64,000 nt of DNA from Agromyces salentinus (lineage in GTDB: Bacteria > Actinomycetota > Actinomycetes > Actinomycetales > Microbacteriaceae). The position numbers were made by a program, and so were the translations under genes. The stretch is taken from contig NZ_WBIR01000010.1 of assembly GCF_009749395.1 (NCBI RefSeq), positions 86,177-150,176 on the forward strand. The letters run 5' to 3'. Shown one piece after another: positions 26,541 to 35,431 of this stretch. Below the pieces are notes generated by a model. That model saw nothing but the letters and a program-made list of their open reading frames with translations. It was not told the DNA's origin and searched no databases. Position 1 is the first letter of the stretch. Each line of letters starts with the position of its first letter.

Positions 26541-28865
26541 CTACGCTCCGCCGCCTGCACGAACGCCGGGTACGCGCACGACACGCTCCACGAGCGACCG
26601 TGGAAGCAGCGCAGCCGCCAGGCGGTCTCGTGCACCGGCATCGTGCAGCATCGCCCGTCTGACCGCTCGAAGGTCGTCGGCGAGCGCATGACGAGCCTGC
26701 GGTGGCGGCTCGACGACATCGTCGGGCCCGAAGCGCGCACGCTCGACCGCGTCGCGCAACCGCAGCATCGCCGCGCTCGTGTCGGGATCGCGGAAGGCCG
26801 GTCGCCCCGCCACCGACGAGGCGATCGCGCGAGGCGTGCCCGAGGCGATGCCGATGCCGAGGTCCGCGGCCGTGGCGACGAACTCCTGCCAGGCGGCATC
26901 CGCCGACCGATCGCCGCGCCGGATGCGACGGTGCCGCATCGCGCGTTGCAGGACGCGGGTCAGCGCGGGGATGGACAGGAGCGCCGCCACGCCGAGCAGG
27001 AGCGCCACGACGCGCCATGAGCCGCTGTTCGTGAACGGATCGCTCGCGGGCCCGGCGAATCCGCGGTCGGGGTCGAGGTCGGGTCGTCCGCTCGGCGCCG
27101 TCGTCGACGCCGGCCCCGTGGGGAGGACGGAGGTCGGCGACTGGCCGGCACCCGGTCTCGAGTACGCCGGCACCGAGCCCCGGCCGGGCGTCGGCTCGAA
27201 GGGCACCCATCCGACGCCCTCGAAGTACAGCTCCGGCCACGCGTGCAGGTCGTGCGAGTCGACCTCGACCCGCTGGACCCCGTCGACGCGTTCGGTCGTC
27301 GGCGATCCGGAGGTGTACCCGATCGAGATCCGCGACGGGATGCCCGCCTCGCGCGCGAGCACGGCCATCGTCGACGCGAAGTGGACGCAGTACCCCTGCT
27401 TCTGCTCGAGGAACGACCCGATCACCTCGAAGCCCCCGCCGTCGTAGCCGCCCTCGACGGGCGCCTCGGTCGAGTACGCGAACTCGGGCGAGCGGAGGAA
27501 GGCCTGGATCGCGACGGCCGTGTCGTAGGCGGAACCAGATCCGGACGCCAGGCTCGCCGCGGTGGCGGGGATGATCTCGGGGATCTCCTCGGGCAGCTCG
27601 AGGTAGCGGCCGTCGATGCCCGCCGACGAGCCGGCACCTCGAAGCTGCTCGACGGTCGGCTCGACCTCGAGCCGCGTGACCTCGTAGCGCTGCCCAGCCG
27701 TGTTGGTGTCGGCGCTGCGCACGGTCAGCGACTCGTCGTCCCAGAACCACGAGCCCTGGAGCCCGTCGATCCGCGTCGACGGGTACGGGACCGGGAGCCA
27801 CGTCGTGCGGACCTCGTTGACGAGCACCTCGATCGGATGCTCGGATGTCTCGACCTCGGCCTCGAGGCCGACGGGAGCGCCCATCGCGTCCACCGTGTTG
27901 TCGCCGTCGACCGGGCGGTCGGCGACGGACCACACGTCGCCCTCGAATCGGTCGAGGGTGAGCAGGGTGAAGTTCGGCCGGTCGCCGTCGCGCGCCAGGT
28001 AGCGGAACGCCGGCCGCGGCTCGGGCCGGCGCAGGTCCTTGCCGAGGTCGATGAAGGGGCTCACGCCGCGGGCGAAGAGCGTGCTCTGCGACCCGGTGCC
28101 GAGCAGGAGGCTCGAGGAGATGCTCGGCGTCGAGGCCGCGAGCATCGAGGCGACCACGATGCCGACGCCGGCCACGCCGAGCGATGCCCCGAGCGTCGAC
28201 GCGACGGGCACCCGTCGCGGCGCGGTGACCGTGGCGATGCCGTCGTCGCGGTCGAGCTCGAAGCGGGCGCTCCGGTTCACCCTGACGTCGACGCGCAGGA
28301 GCAGCAGGTACGACGCCGCGACGAGCACGAGGACGGGCAGCCCCACGCCCGTCTCGACGATGAACCCGGGGATCAGCAGCGGCACGATCACGGGTACGGC
28401 GGCGAACGCCGGTCGCCGTGCGACCTGCACGAGGATGTCGAGCAGGATCGAGAGCACGCCGACGCCGAGCGCGAGCGCGAACGAGAGCGCGGGCACGGTC
28501 ACCGCCGGCACCGACTGCTGCGCGATGGTGCGCTGCGCGCCGCTGAACAACTCGCCGAAGAGGCCGAACGTCTCGGGGGTCGGCACGAGGAACAGCAGGC
28601 TCGTCGACCCGCCGAACAACAGGGTCAGCAGCATGAGCAGGACGACGGCCTCGAGCAGGGGCACGAGCGCGCCCCGCACGCGCAGCGCACGCAGGCCCGC
28701 ACCTGCGAAGAGGACGCCGGCCGACACGAACGCGCAGAGCCACCACCACGCGCTGCTCGCGATCAGTGGGCCGAGCGCCATGATGGCGGTGGCCATGAGG
28801 ACGAAGGACGCTGCCGTCAGGCCGAGTCGCTGGGCGGCCGTGAGCACCGGCTGGTCAGGATGCAT
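26541..28865 (-). CDS. Membrane transglutaminase-like protein (DUF3488 type), catalytic residues intact
   Basis: A 774-residue protein. Residues 1-220 hold about seven membrane helices (first LTAASFVLMATAIMALGPLI), followed by an external region with the transglutaminase-like core: C493 in QGYCVHFAS, H541 in DLHAWPEL and E557 in VPFEPTP, the last replacing the usual Asp. A further membrane helix near residue 640 (VVALLLGVAALLSIPAL) precedes a cytoplasmic tail. Such proteins, with MoxR and DUF58 partners, probably act as envelope proteases or cross-linkers. It overlaps the DUF58 gene by 11 nt. Compare the paralogue at 46012-48303, which has lost the same residues. Confidence 0.9.
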   Translation of the reverse strand: MHPDQPVLTAAQRLGLTAASFVLMATAIMALGPLIASSAWWWLCAFVSAGVLFAGAGLRALRVRGALVPLLEAVVLLMLLTLLFGGSTSLLFLVPTPETFGLFGELFSGAQRTIAQQSVPAVTVPALSFALALGVGVLSILLDILVQVARRPAFAAVPVIVPLLIPGFIVETGVGLPVLVLVAASYLLLLRVDVRVNRSARFELDRDDGIATVTAPRRVPVASTLGASLGVAGVGIVVASMLAASTPSISSSLLLGTGSQSTLFARGVSPFIDLGKDLRRPEPRPAFRYLARDGDRPNFTLLTLDRFEGDVWSVADRPVDGDNTVDAMGAPVGLEAEVETSEHPIEVLVNEVRTTWLPVPYPSTRIDGLQGSWFWDDESLTVRSADTNTAGQRYEVTRLEVEPTVEQLRGAGSSAGIDGRYLELPEEIPEIIPATAASLASGSGSAYDTAVAIQAFLRSPEFAYSTEAPVEGGYDGGGFEVIGSFLEQKQGYCVHFASTMAVLAREAGIPSRISIGYTSGSPTTERVDGVQRVEVDSHDLHAWPELYFEGVGWVPFEPTPGRGSVPAYSRPGAGQSPTSVLPTGPASTTAPSGRPDLDPDRGFAGPASDPFTNSGSWRVVALLLGVAALLSIPALTRVLQRAMRHRRIRRGDRSADAAWQEFVATAADLGIGIASGTPRAIASSVAGRPAFRDPDTSAAMLRLRDAVERARFGPDDVVEPPPQARHALADDLRAVRRAMLHDAGARDRLAAALLPRSLVERVVRVPGVRAGGGA

Positions 28866-30174
28866 CGCGCACCGCCGTGGATGCGATGGCGGTCCAGGCG
28901 CCATCGAGGTCGGATGTCCGGCGAACGGTGACCACGTTCCAGTCGGCGTCCTCGAGCATCTGGCGGACGACGGAGGACACGGTGGCGGTGACGAAGGCGA
29001 TGGCCGGTTCGAAGGACGGGCGAAGGGCCACGAGCGCGCCCGCATCGGCCTGGCTCGGATCGGCGAGCACCGCGAATCCCGGCTCGCGCGCGTCGCGACC
29101 GCGCGTTCGCACCTCGGATGCCGCGCGGCCGTCGTCGGCGCGCCCTCGGTGCGCCGCGGCATCCACGCGTGCCAGGTCCTCGAGCAGCAGGTGCTCGCCG
29201 CCCGGCATCCGGTAGGAGCCGTCGAACGGCGCGGAGGGACCGAGGCCGCGCTCATGGTCGGTGATGCTCGTGCACCTGAGACGGAAGCCGTGCTCGAGCA
29301 GGTGCACCCCGACGGATGCGGCGACCTCGACGGCGAGCTCGAAGCGCTCGTCGACCTCGGGCGAGCGCTCGTGATGCACGGCGAGACCGCTTCGCGCGCC
29401 CGTCGGCACGTCGAGCAGGACGCGGGCCTCGGGGTCGCCGCGCTGCTCCTCCTCACGGACCATCAGCTCGCCGCGACGTGCCGTCGCCGGCCAGTTCACC
29501 CGGCGGAGCGGGTCGCCGTAGCGGTACTCGCGGGCGATGAGCTCATCGGAGTTCGGGTGGTTGCGTCTCTGCAGGCCGTGCACGACGCCGTCGATGCTCG
29601 CCGCGGTCGCGAGGGCCTCGGACAGCGGCGTGACCCGTGGGGTCACGAGCACCTCGTGCGCGGCGCCGGCGTCGCGCTCGACACCCGCGAGCGCGAACGG
29701 GTCCTGCACGCCGATGCGCAGGGGGCCGACCGGGAAGACGCCGCGACGCGGCATCCGGAGGCGGTACTCGACGCGTACCCGGTCGTCTCCCGACGGCAGC
29801 ACGGCCTCGTACGGCCCGAGGGCCGGCAGCAGCGTCTCGGGCGGAGCGAGCGCCCCCTCGGGCGCACGGTCTCGCCAGTGCGCTCCATCGAGGGTGCGCG
29901 TGCCCCGGTTCTGCACGACGAGCGAGACCCGCGTCGACTCGCCGGCCGGGACGACGGCCGGTGCGAATTCGCGCTGCACGGCGAGCCGAGGCCGCCTGAG
30001 TGCGACGAAGACCGCCGCGACGACCGGCATCGCCACGCCCACGAACGCCAGCACGAGGATGTCGCGCAGGTCGAACCAGAGCGAGACTCCGGCCATGAGC
30101 ACGCCGACCACCATGAGGGCGATGCCGCGTCGGGTGAGGCGGGGCCAGGTCGGGTGCGTTCGGGGGCGGGGCAT
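28855..30174 (-). CDS. DUF58 domain protein (MoxR partner)
   Basis: A 439-residue protein with two close N-terminal membrane helices (GIALMVVGVLMAGVSLWF; ILVLAFVGVAMPVVAAVFVAL) and then a soluble DUF58 region with the hallmark IAREYRYGDPLRRVNWPATARRGELMVRE (about residues 210-240). DUF58 is a VWA-like fold associated with MoxR ATPases. It starts 2 nt after the MoxR stop and overlaps the transglutaminase start, so the three are one translationally linked unit. Confidence 0.9.
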   Translation of the reverse strand: MPRPRTHPTWPRLTRRGIALMVVGVLMAGVSLWFDLRDILVLAFVGVAMPVVAAVFVALRRPRLAVQREFAPAVVPAGESTRVSLVVQNRGTRTLDGAHWRDRAPEGALAPPETLLPALGPYEAVLPSGDDRVRVEYRLRMPRRGVFPVGPLRIGVQDPFALAGVERDAGAAHEVLVTPRVTPLSEALATAASIDGVVHGLQRRNHPNSDELIAREYRYGDPLRRVNWPATARRGELMVREEEQRGDPEARVLLDVPTGARSGLAVHHERSPEVDERFELAVEVAASVGVHLLEHGFRLRCTSITDHERGLGPSAPFDGSYRMPGGEHLLLEDLARVDAAAHRGRADDGRAASEVRTRGRDAREPGFAVLADPSQADAGALVALRPSFEPAIAFVTATVSSVVRQMLEDADWNVVTVRRTSDLDGAWTAIASTAVRDAS

Positions 30175-30176
30175 GC

Positions 30177-31196
30177 TCAGTTCCTTCGTGCACTCCCGAC
30201 CGGCACTGGCGTCTCCGCCACGATGCGCCGCACGATCGCGTCGATGAGCGGCCCGCTGTCGCGATCGTGGGATCCGACCGCCCGGCTGGTGGGCACCAGT
30301 CGGTGCGCGAGCACCGGCACGGCGAGCGCGTCGACGTCGTCGGGCAGGACGAAGTCGCGACCGTGCATGGCGGCATGGGCCTTCGCCGCCCTGATGAGCT
30401 GCAGCGTCGCGCGGGGGCTCGCGCCGAGCCTGAGCTGGCGGTCCTCACGTGTGGCGCGCGCCAGTTCGACCGCGTACTCCTTGACCGGTTGCGACGTGAA
30501 GACGTGCTGGACGGCCCCGATCATGCCCCGGAGCTCCTCGACCTCGACGACCTGTTCGAGCCGGTCGAGCGGACTGGACGTCTCGCGGGTGGAGAGCATC
30601 GCGAGCTCGTCGGCGGGCGACGGGTAGCCCATGGAGACCCTCGCCATGAATCGGTCGCGCTGCGCTTCGGGCAACGGGTAGGTGCCCTCCATCTCGACCG
30701 GGTTCTGGGTCGCGATGACCGTGAACGGGAGGTCGAGGTGGTACGTCGTGCCGTCGGCCGTGACCTGGCGCTCCTCCATGCACTCGAGCAGCGCGGCCTG
30801 CGTCTTCGGGCTGGCGCGGTTGATCTCGTCGCCGATCACGAGGTTCGCGAAGACCGGGCCGCGCTTGAACTCGAAGCGCCGGTCGGCCTGGTCGAACACC
30901 GAGACGCCCGTGACGTCGCTCGGCAGGAGGTCGGGCGTGAACTGGATCCGGCTGATGCTGCTGCCGAGCGACCGCGCGAGGGCCTTGGCCAGCATCGTCT
31001 TGCCGACGCCCGGCACGTCCTCGATGAGCAGGTGGCCCTCGGCGAGCACGACGGTCAGCGCCGCCGTGATCGCCTCGCGCTTGCCCGCGATGACGGTCTC
31101 GACGTTGGCGACCACGCGGGCGGCGAGGGCGCCGACCTCGTCGATGAGCATGACGGATGCCGCGTCGACGGCGTTCGCGGTCGGGGAGGCGGTCAT
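30177..31196 (-). CDS. MoxR family AAA+ ATPase (module 1)
   Basis: A 339-residue MoxR-type AAA+ ATPase. Walker A is EDVPGVGKTMLAKALA, Walker B is LVIGDEINRASPKTQAALLE, and sensor 1 lies in FTVIATQNPVEMEGTYPLPEAQRDRF, the MoxR hallmark. These chaperone-like ATPases help mature partner protein complexes, usually with a VWA/DUF58 protein. The ATG at 31196 is chosen for GCGAGG 5 nt before it; an alternative GTG at 31211 overlaps the coaD stop (GTGA). It follows coaD directly on the same strand. Confidence 0.93.
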   Translation of the reverse strand: MTASPTANAVDAASVMLIDEVGALAARVVANVETVIAGKREAITAALTVVLAEGHLLIEDVPGVGKTMLAKALARSLGSSISRIQFTPDLLPSDVTGVSVFDQADRRFEFKRGPVFANLVIGDEINRASPKTQAALLECMEERQVTADGTTYHLDLPFTVIATQNPVEMEGTYPLPEAQRDRFMARVSMGYPSPADELAMLSTRETSSPLDRLEQVVEVEELRGMIGAVQHVFTSQPVKEYAVELARATREDRQLRLGASPRATLQLIRAAKAHAAMHGRDFVLPDDVDALAVPVLAHRLVPTSRAVGSHDRDSGPLIDAIVRRIVAETPVPVGSARRN

Positions 31197-31207
31197 CGGA
31201 GCCTCGC

Positions 31208-31699
31208 TCACGGGGTCATCGCCGTCGCGAGGAAGTCGGCCACCACGGGCGGAACGTAGGGCGATACGTCGCCGCCGAGCGCGGAGACCTGGCGCACCAG
31301 CGAACTGGAGACGAGGGCGTGCTGCGGGTCGGGAAGCAGGAACACGGTCTCGACGCCGGCGAGGTGGCGATTGACGATGGCCATCGGCGTCTCGTAGGCC
31401 ACGTCGACCTGGGACCGCACGCCCTTCACGAGGACGCTCGCGCCGACGTCGGTGCAGTAGTCGACGAGGAGCCCCATGCTCCAGGATGCCACCACGACCC
31501 GCCCCTGGATGCCGGCATCGATGACGGCGCGCTCGATGAGTGCGACGCGCTGCGCGATGGGGAGCAGGGCGCTCTTGTCGGGGTTGTGCACGACCACGAC
31601 GTGGAGTTCGTCGTAGAGCCCGGCGGCTCGCTCGATCACGTCGAGATGCCCCTTGGTGACGGGGTCGAATGAACCGGGAACGACGGCGATCCGCTGCAT
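31208..31699 (-). CDS. coaD: Pantetheine-phosphate adenylyltransferase
   Basis: A 163-residue enzyme of coenzyme A synthesis (4'-phosphopantetheine + ATP to dephospho-CoA). The nucleotidyltransferase entry motif [17 protein letters not shown] (TxGH at 15-18) and the late [22 protein letters not shown] (ISSxxVR class) are both intact. The ATG at 31699 is preceded 7 nt upstream by TACGCT, a leaderless-type -10. It lies 51 nt downstream of recG on the same strand. rsmD, its frequent partner, is close by but divergent. Confidence 0.97.
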   Translation of the reverse strand: MQRIAVVPGSFDPVTKGHLDVIERAAGLYDELHVVVVHNPDKSALLPIAQRVALIERAVIDAGIQGRVVVASWSMGLLVDYCTDVGASVLVKGVRSQVDVAYETPMAIVNRHLAGVETVFLLPDPQHALVSSSLVRQVSALGGDVSPYVPPVVADFLATAMTP

Positions 31700-31706
31700 A
31701 CGCACC

Positions 31707-31712
31707 AGCGTA
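31707..31712 (-). promoter_or_regulatory. Leaderless-type -10 TACGCT of coaD
   Basis: TACGCT on the minus strand ends 7 nt before the coaD ATG, with no ribosome site between. Confidence 0.5.
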
Positions 31713-31750
31713 CTGCCCGCCCAGCGCACCGGAAGGGGTGCGTTCGACTC

Positions 31751-33967
31751 TCAGCCCTTGCTCAGGAATCCGGTGGCGTCGTCGTCGAGTCGCCGCCGGA
31801 CCTCGGCCGAGAGTGCGGGGTGGCCGGCCAGTCGCGGATCGTCGACGAGGAGGGACGCGGCTGCCTCGCGGGCGTCGGCGATGATCTCCCCGTCGCGGGC
31901 GACCCGCAGCAGCTTGAGCGAGGATCGCCCGCCCGACTGGGTCGCACCCAGCACGTCGCCCTCCTGTCGCAGTTCGAGGTCGACCTGCGCGAGCTCGAAG
32001 CCGTCGAGGGTGGCGGCCACGGCTTCGACCCGCTGCCTCGCGAGCGAACCCGGTTCGGACGCGGTCACGAGCAGGCAGAGCCCCGGCAGTCCGCCCCGGC
32101 CGACCCGACCGCGCAGCTGGTGCAGCTGGGAGACACCGAACCGATCGGCGTCGGTCACAACCATGACGCTCGCGTTGGGCACGTCGACGCCGACCTCGAT
32201 GACGGTCGTGGCGACGAGGACGTCGATCTCTCCTGCGGCGAAGGCGCGCATCGTGGCGTCCTTCTCCTCGGATGCCATCCGGCCGTGCAGGGGCGCGACG
32301 CGGATCCCGGAGAACCGCGGGTGCGCCGTGAGCTCGGCGAGGATCGCCGCGACCGACGCGACCGGCGCCGAGGTCGGGTCCGCGTCGACGTCGGTCGCAC
32401 CGTCGCCCTGGACGGGGTCGGCCTCCTCGGCCACCCTGGGCTCGATGGCGGGGCAGACGACGAAGCCCTGGCGGCCCTCGGCGATCTCCTCGGCGAGCCG
32501 CTCCCAGACCCGCGTGCGCCAGGCCGGCCGCTCGACGAGCGGCACGACGTGCGATTCGATGCCGGCACGACCGGCCGGCAGTTCGCGGATGGTGGAGACG
32601 TCGAGGTCGCCGAAGACCGTCATGGCGACGGTGCGCGGGATCGGCGTGGCGGTGAGCACCAGCACGTGCGGCGGCCGCCGCCCCTTGAGCCGCAGCGCCT
32701 CCCGCTGCTCGACGCCGAACCGATGCTGCTCGTCGACGACCACGAGGCCGAGGTCGGCGAAGGAGACGCTCTCGCCGATGAGCGCGTGGGTGCCGACGAC
32801 GATGCGGGACTGGCCCGCTGCCGCACGCAGGAGCGCCTTGCGCCGCTCGGCGGCCGGAAGCTGCCCGGTGAGCAGCGTGGGGACCAGCTCCGCCGACAGG
32901 TCGGGCCCGAGCATGCGGGCGATCGACCGCAGGTGCTGGGCCGCAAGGACCTCGGTGGGCGCGAGCAGCGCCGCCTGCCCACCGGAATCGGCGACCGCGA
33001 GCATCGCACGCAGTGCGACCACCGTCTTGCCCGAGCCGACCTCGCCTTGGACGAGCCGGTTCATGGGCACGGGTTCGGCCAGGTCGGTCGCGATGGCGGT
33101 GCCGACCTCGACCTGGTCGCCGGTCAGGGTGAACGGCAGGGCCGCGTCGAAGCGCTCCAGGAGCCCGCCGGCCGACGGATGCCGCGCGGTCGCCTCGTGC
33201 GAGCGCAATTCGGCACGTCGCAGCAGCAGCGTCGTCTGCAGCACGAGCGCCTCGGTGAACCGGAGCGTGCGCCTGGCGGCCTTCCAGTCGGCCTCGGCCT
33301 CTGGCCTGTGGATGCGCTCGATGGCGTCGCGGTGGGCGAGGAGCCCGCGCCCGGACCTGATCTCGCCGGGTACGGGGTCGGGCACCGGGTCGAGGCCGTC
33401 GAGGAGGAGCGCGATGGCCTTGGCGAGCTGCCAGCTCGCGAGCGCCCCGGTCGCGGGGTAGATCGCGATGGGGGCTTCCGCCCAGCGCTTGACGGATGCG
33501 TCGGTCGGCGACACCGCCGCCGCATCGTCGAAGAGCTCGTAATCGGGATGGGCGAGCTGTCGCGCGCCGCGGTAGTCGCCGACCTTTCCCGCGAAGATGC
33601 CGCGGGCGCCGGGAACGAGCTCGCGGGCGCGCCACGCCTGGTTGAAGAACGTGAGGACCAGGATGCCGGTGCCGTCGGAGATCTTCACCTCGAGGATCGA
33701 TCCGCGACGCGATCGCATGCTGCGCTCCCGGACCTCGAGCACCTCGGCCACGATGGTCACGTTCTCGTCGAGCGGAAGGCTCGCGAGCGCGGTCAGCTCG
33801 CCGCGCAGGGCGTACCTGCGCGGATAGTGGCCGAGGAGGTCGCCCACGGTGCGGTAGCCGAACGCGCGCTCGAGCGCCTGCGCCGTGCGGCCGCCGAGCG
33901 CACCCGTCAGTCGCGTGTCGAGGGTGAACCGGCCGACGCCGGTCTCGTGGGTCTCGTCGGCCGTCAT
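31751..33967 (-). CDS. recG: ATP-dependent DNA helicase RecG
   Basis: A 738-residue RecG. The N-terminal wedge/OB region (TVGDLLGHYPRRYALRGEL; VEVRERSMRSRRGSILEVKISDGTG) is followed by helicase motifs: Walker A GEVGSGKTVVALRAM, motif II VVVDEQHRFG, motif III LVLTATPIPRT, motif V ATTVIEVGVDVPNAS and motif VI QLRGRVGRGG. It remodels stalled forks and branched DNA. The ATG at 33967 overlaps the upstream TPR gene stop by 4 nt (ATGA), so translation is coupled. An inserted acidic linker (about 25 residues, EEADPVQGDGATDVDADP) between the motor lobes is longer than usual. Confidence 0.97.
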   Translation of the reverse strand: MTADETHETGVGRFTLDTRLTGALGGRTAQALERAFGYRTVGDLLGHYPRRYALRGELTALASLPLDENVTIVAEVLEVRERSMRSRRGSILEVKISDGTGILVLTFFNQAWRARELVPGARGIFAGKVGDYRGARQLAHPDYELFDDAAAVSPTDASVKRWAEAPIAIYPATGALASWQLAKAIALLLDGLDPVPDPVPGEIRSGRGLLAHRDAIERIHRPEAEADWKAARRTLRFTEALVLQTTLLLRRAELRSHEATARHPSAGGLLERFDAALPFTLTGDQVEVGTAIATDLAEPVPMNRLVQGEVGSGKTVVALRAMLAVADSGGQAALLAPTEVLAAQHLRSIARMLGPDLSAELVPTLLTGQLPAAERRKALLRAAAGQSRIVVGTHALIGESVSFADLGLVVVDEQHRFGVEQREALRLKGRRPPHVLVLTATPIPRTVAMTVFGDLDVSTIRELPAGRAGIESHVVPLVERPAWRTRVWERLAEEIAEGRQGFVVCPAIEPRVAEEADPVQGDGATDVDADPTSAPVASVAAILAELTAHPRFSGIRVAPLHGRMASEEKDATMRAFAAGEIDVLVATTVIEVGVDVPNASVMVVTDADRFGVSQLHQLRGRVGRGGLPGLCLLVTASEPGSLARQRVEAVAATLDGFELAQVDLELRQEGDVLGATQSGGRSSLKLLRVARDGEIIADAREAAASLLVDDPRLAGHPALSAEVRRRLDDDATGFLSKG

Positions 33968-34764
33968 GCCTCGATCGTAGGCTCGGCCGCCGTCAACGCC
34001 TCGATCTCCGCGCGCACGTACGGGTCGTCCGGGCGGAGCACGGCCAACTCGCGTTGCAGCGCGAGCGCCTCGTCGGTGCGACCGAGGGTTCGGAGGCATC
34101 TCGCGACCGACCACCTCGTGACCTGTCGCTGCTCGGCGGAACCGTGGCGGTCGGCGATCTTGACGGCACGCTCGAACTCCATGAGCGCACCGGTGGCGCG
34201 GCCCTGGTCGTGCTTCGTCCAGCCGAGGTTGTGGTGCAGCGCGATGCCCCAGCGCAGCACGCGTGGGTCCCGCTGGCCGTCGAGGACGTCGAGCCCCTCG
34301 GCGGCCCATTCCTCCTCGTGGCCGGCGTCGTGCAGTGCGAGCAGGTGCAGGGCGTCGAGCACGAGGAAGGCCGAACCGGCCCGTGCGGCCTCGCGCACGC
34401 CGAGCGTCAGGCCGGGGACCGCGGTGGTCGGTTCCGCACCCGCGGCGACGATCCTGCCCCGCTCGATCGCCACCCGGGCGCGCAGCTCCGCGTCGGACTC
34501 CCCGGCCTCGCGCTCGACCGCGTCGAGCACGCGGCCGGCGTCGTCGAGCTCGCCGAGCATGCCGAGCGCACGGGCGAGCTGGGTCGCCATGACGGCACGC
34601 ACCTCGCTCGACGCCCGCTCGTCGAGCGAGGCCGCACGGAACCGCTCGACGGCCGAGGCCGGATCGGCGAAGTCCCACATACGGTCGAGCACGGCCTGGT
34701 CGACGAGCGCACGGCGTCTGGCGGTCACGGGAGCGGGAGGGGCATCCACGGTCTGGTCATCCAC
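33964..34764 (-). CDS. TPR-like helical repeat protein
   Basis: About 266 residues of amphipathic helix pairs, including repeats such as ALGMLGELDDAGRVLDAVE, HHNLGWTKHDQGRATGALMEFERAV and RCLRTLGRTDEALALQRELAVLRP, which match the TPR spacing. No enzyme motif is present. The GTG at 34764 is favoured: GGAAG is just upstream and the region before it belongs to the divergent rsmD promoter. Its stop overlaps recG (ATGA). Function unknown; a scaffold role is all that the repeats suggest. Confidence 0.75.
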   Translation of the reverse strand: MDDQTVDAPPAPVTARRRALVDQAVLDRMWDFADPASAVERFRAASLDERASSEVRAVMATQLARALGMLGELDDAGRVLDAVEREAGESDAELRARVAIERGRIVAAGAEPTTAVPGLTLGVREAARAGSAFLVLDALHLLALHDAGHEEEWAAEGLDVLDGQRDPRVLRWGIALHHNLGWTKHDQGRATGALMEFERAVKIADRHGSAEQRQVTRWSVARCLRTLGRTDEALALQRELAVLRPDDPYVRAEIEALTAAEPTIEA

Positions 34765-34822
34765 GCTTCCATCATGGCAGCGCGACGGGCCGCCCGGACG
34801 GCATGCGACGCAGTCGGGCCGG

Positions 34823-34828
34823 TAGGCT
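34823..34828 (+). promoter_or_regulatory. -10 element TAGGCT upstream of rsmD
   Basis: TAGGCT ends 9 nt before the ATG at 34838 and only 3 nt before an earlier in-frame ATG at 34832. The spacing favours 34838 as the translated start with a leader of 0-3 nt. Confidence 0.5.
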
Positions 34829-34837
34829 GCGATGAGC

Positions 34838-35431
34838 ATGACGCGCATCATCGCCGGAACCGCCGGCTCACTCACCCTCGCCGTGCCGCGATCCGGCACG
34901 CGGCCCACGAGCGATCGCGTCCGTGAGGCCATCTTCTCGGCACTGGAGTCGCGGGACGCGATCGACGGGGCCGTCGTGCTCGACCTCTACGCCGGCTCGG
35001 GTGCGCTCGGGCTCGAGTCCGCGAGCCGCGGTGCCGTCGAGGTGGTGCTCGTCGAACGCGCCAAGCCGGCCGCCGAGGTCTGCCGGCGCAACGCCGACGC
35101 CGTCACCCGGGCGATCGGCCGCGGTGCGGCGCGCATCCGGGTGGTCCCGCGCGCCGTCGCCGCCTACCTCGAGACCGCGCCGGCCGGCGTGGACCTCGCC
35201 TTCATCGACCCGCCGTACGACCTCGACGAAGGCGCGCTCGGCCGCGACCTCGAGCTGCTCGCACCGCTCCTGAACGCCGATGCCGTCGTCGTCGTCGAGC
35301 GCAGCTCGCGCTCCCCCGAGCCGACCTGGCCCTCGGGCATCGAACCGGAGCGTCGCCGGGACTACGGCGAGACCACGCTCTGGTGGGCGACCACGGAGGA
35401 TCAGCCGGCGCGCCCGTCCCAGCCCGAGTAG
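34838..35431 (+). CDS. rsmD: 16S rRNA (guanine-966 N2)-methyltransferase RsmD
   Basis: A 197-residue RsmD. It starts MTRIIAGTAGSLTLAVPRSGTRPTSDRVREAIFSAL, the family signature, then VLDLYAGSGALGLESASRGA (SAM-binding motif I) and FIDPPYDL (catalytic DPPY). It methylates G966 of 16S rRNA. An ATG two codons earlier (34832) is possible; 34838 fits the promoter spacing better. The 3' end overlaps the convergent thiL by 31 nt. Confidence 0.95.
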   Translation: MTRIIAGTAGSLTLAVPRSGTRPTSDRVREAIFSALESRDAIDGAVVLDLYAGSGALGLESASRGAVEVVLVERAKPAAEVCRRNADAVTRAIGRGAARIRVVPRAVAAYLETAPAGVDLAFIDPPYDLDEGALGRDLELLAPLLNADAVVVVERSSRSPEPTWPSGIEPERRRDYGETTLWWATTEDQPARPSQPE

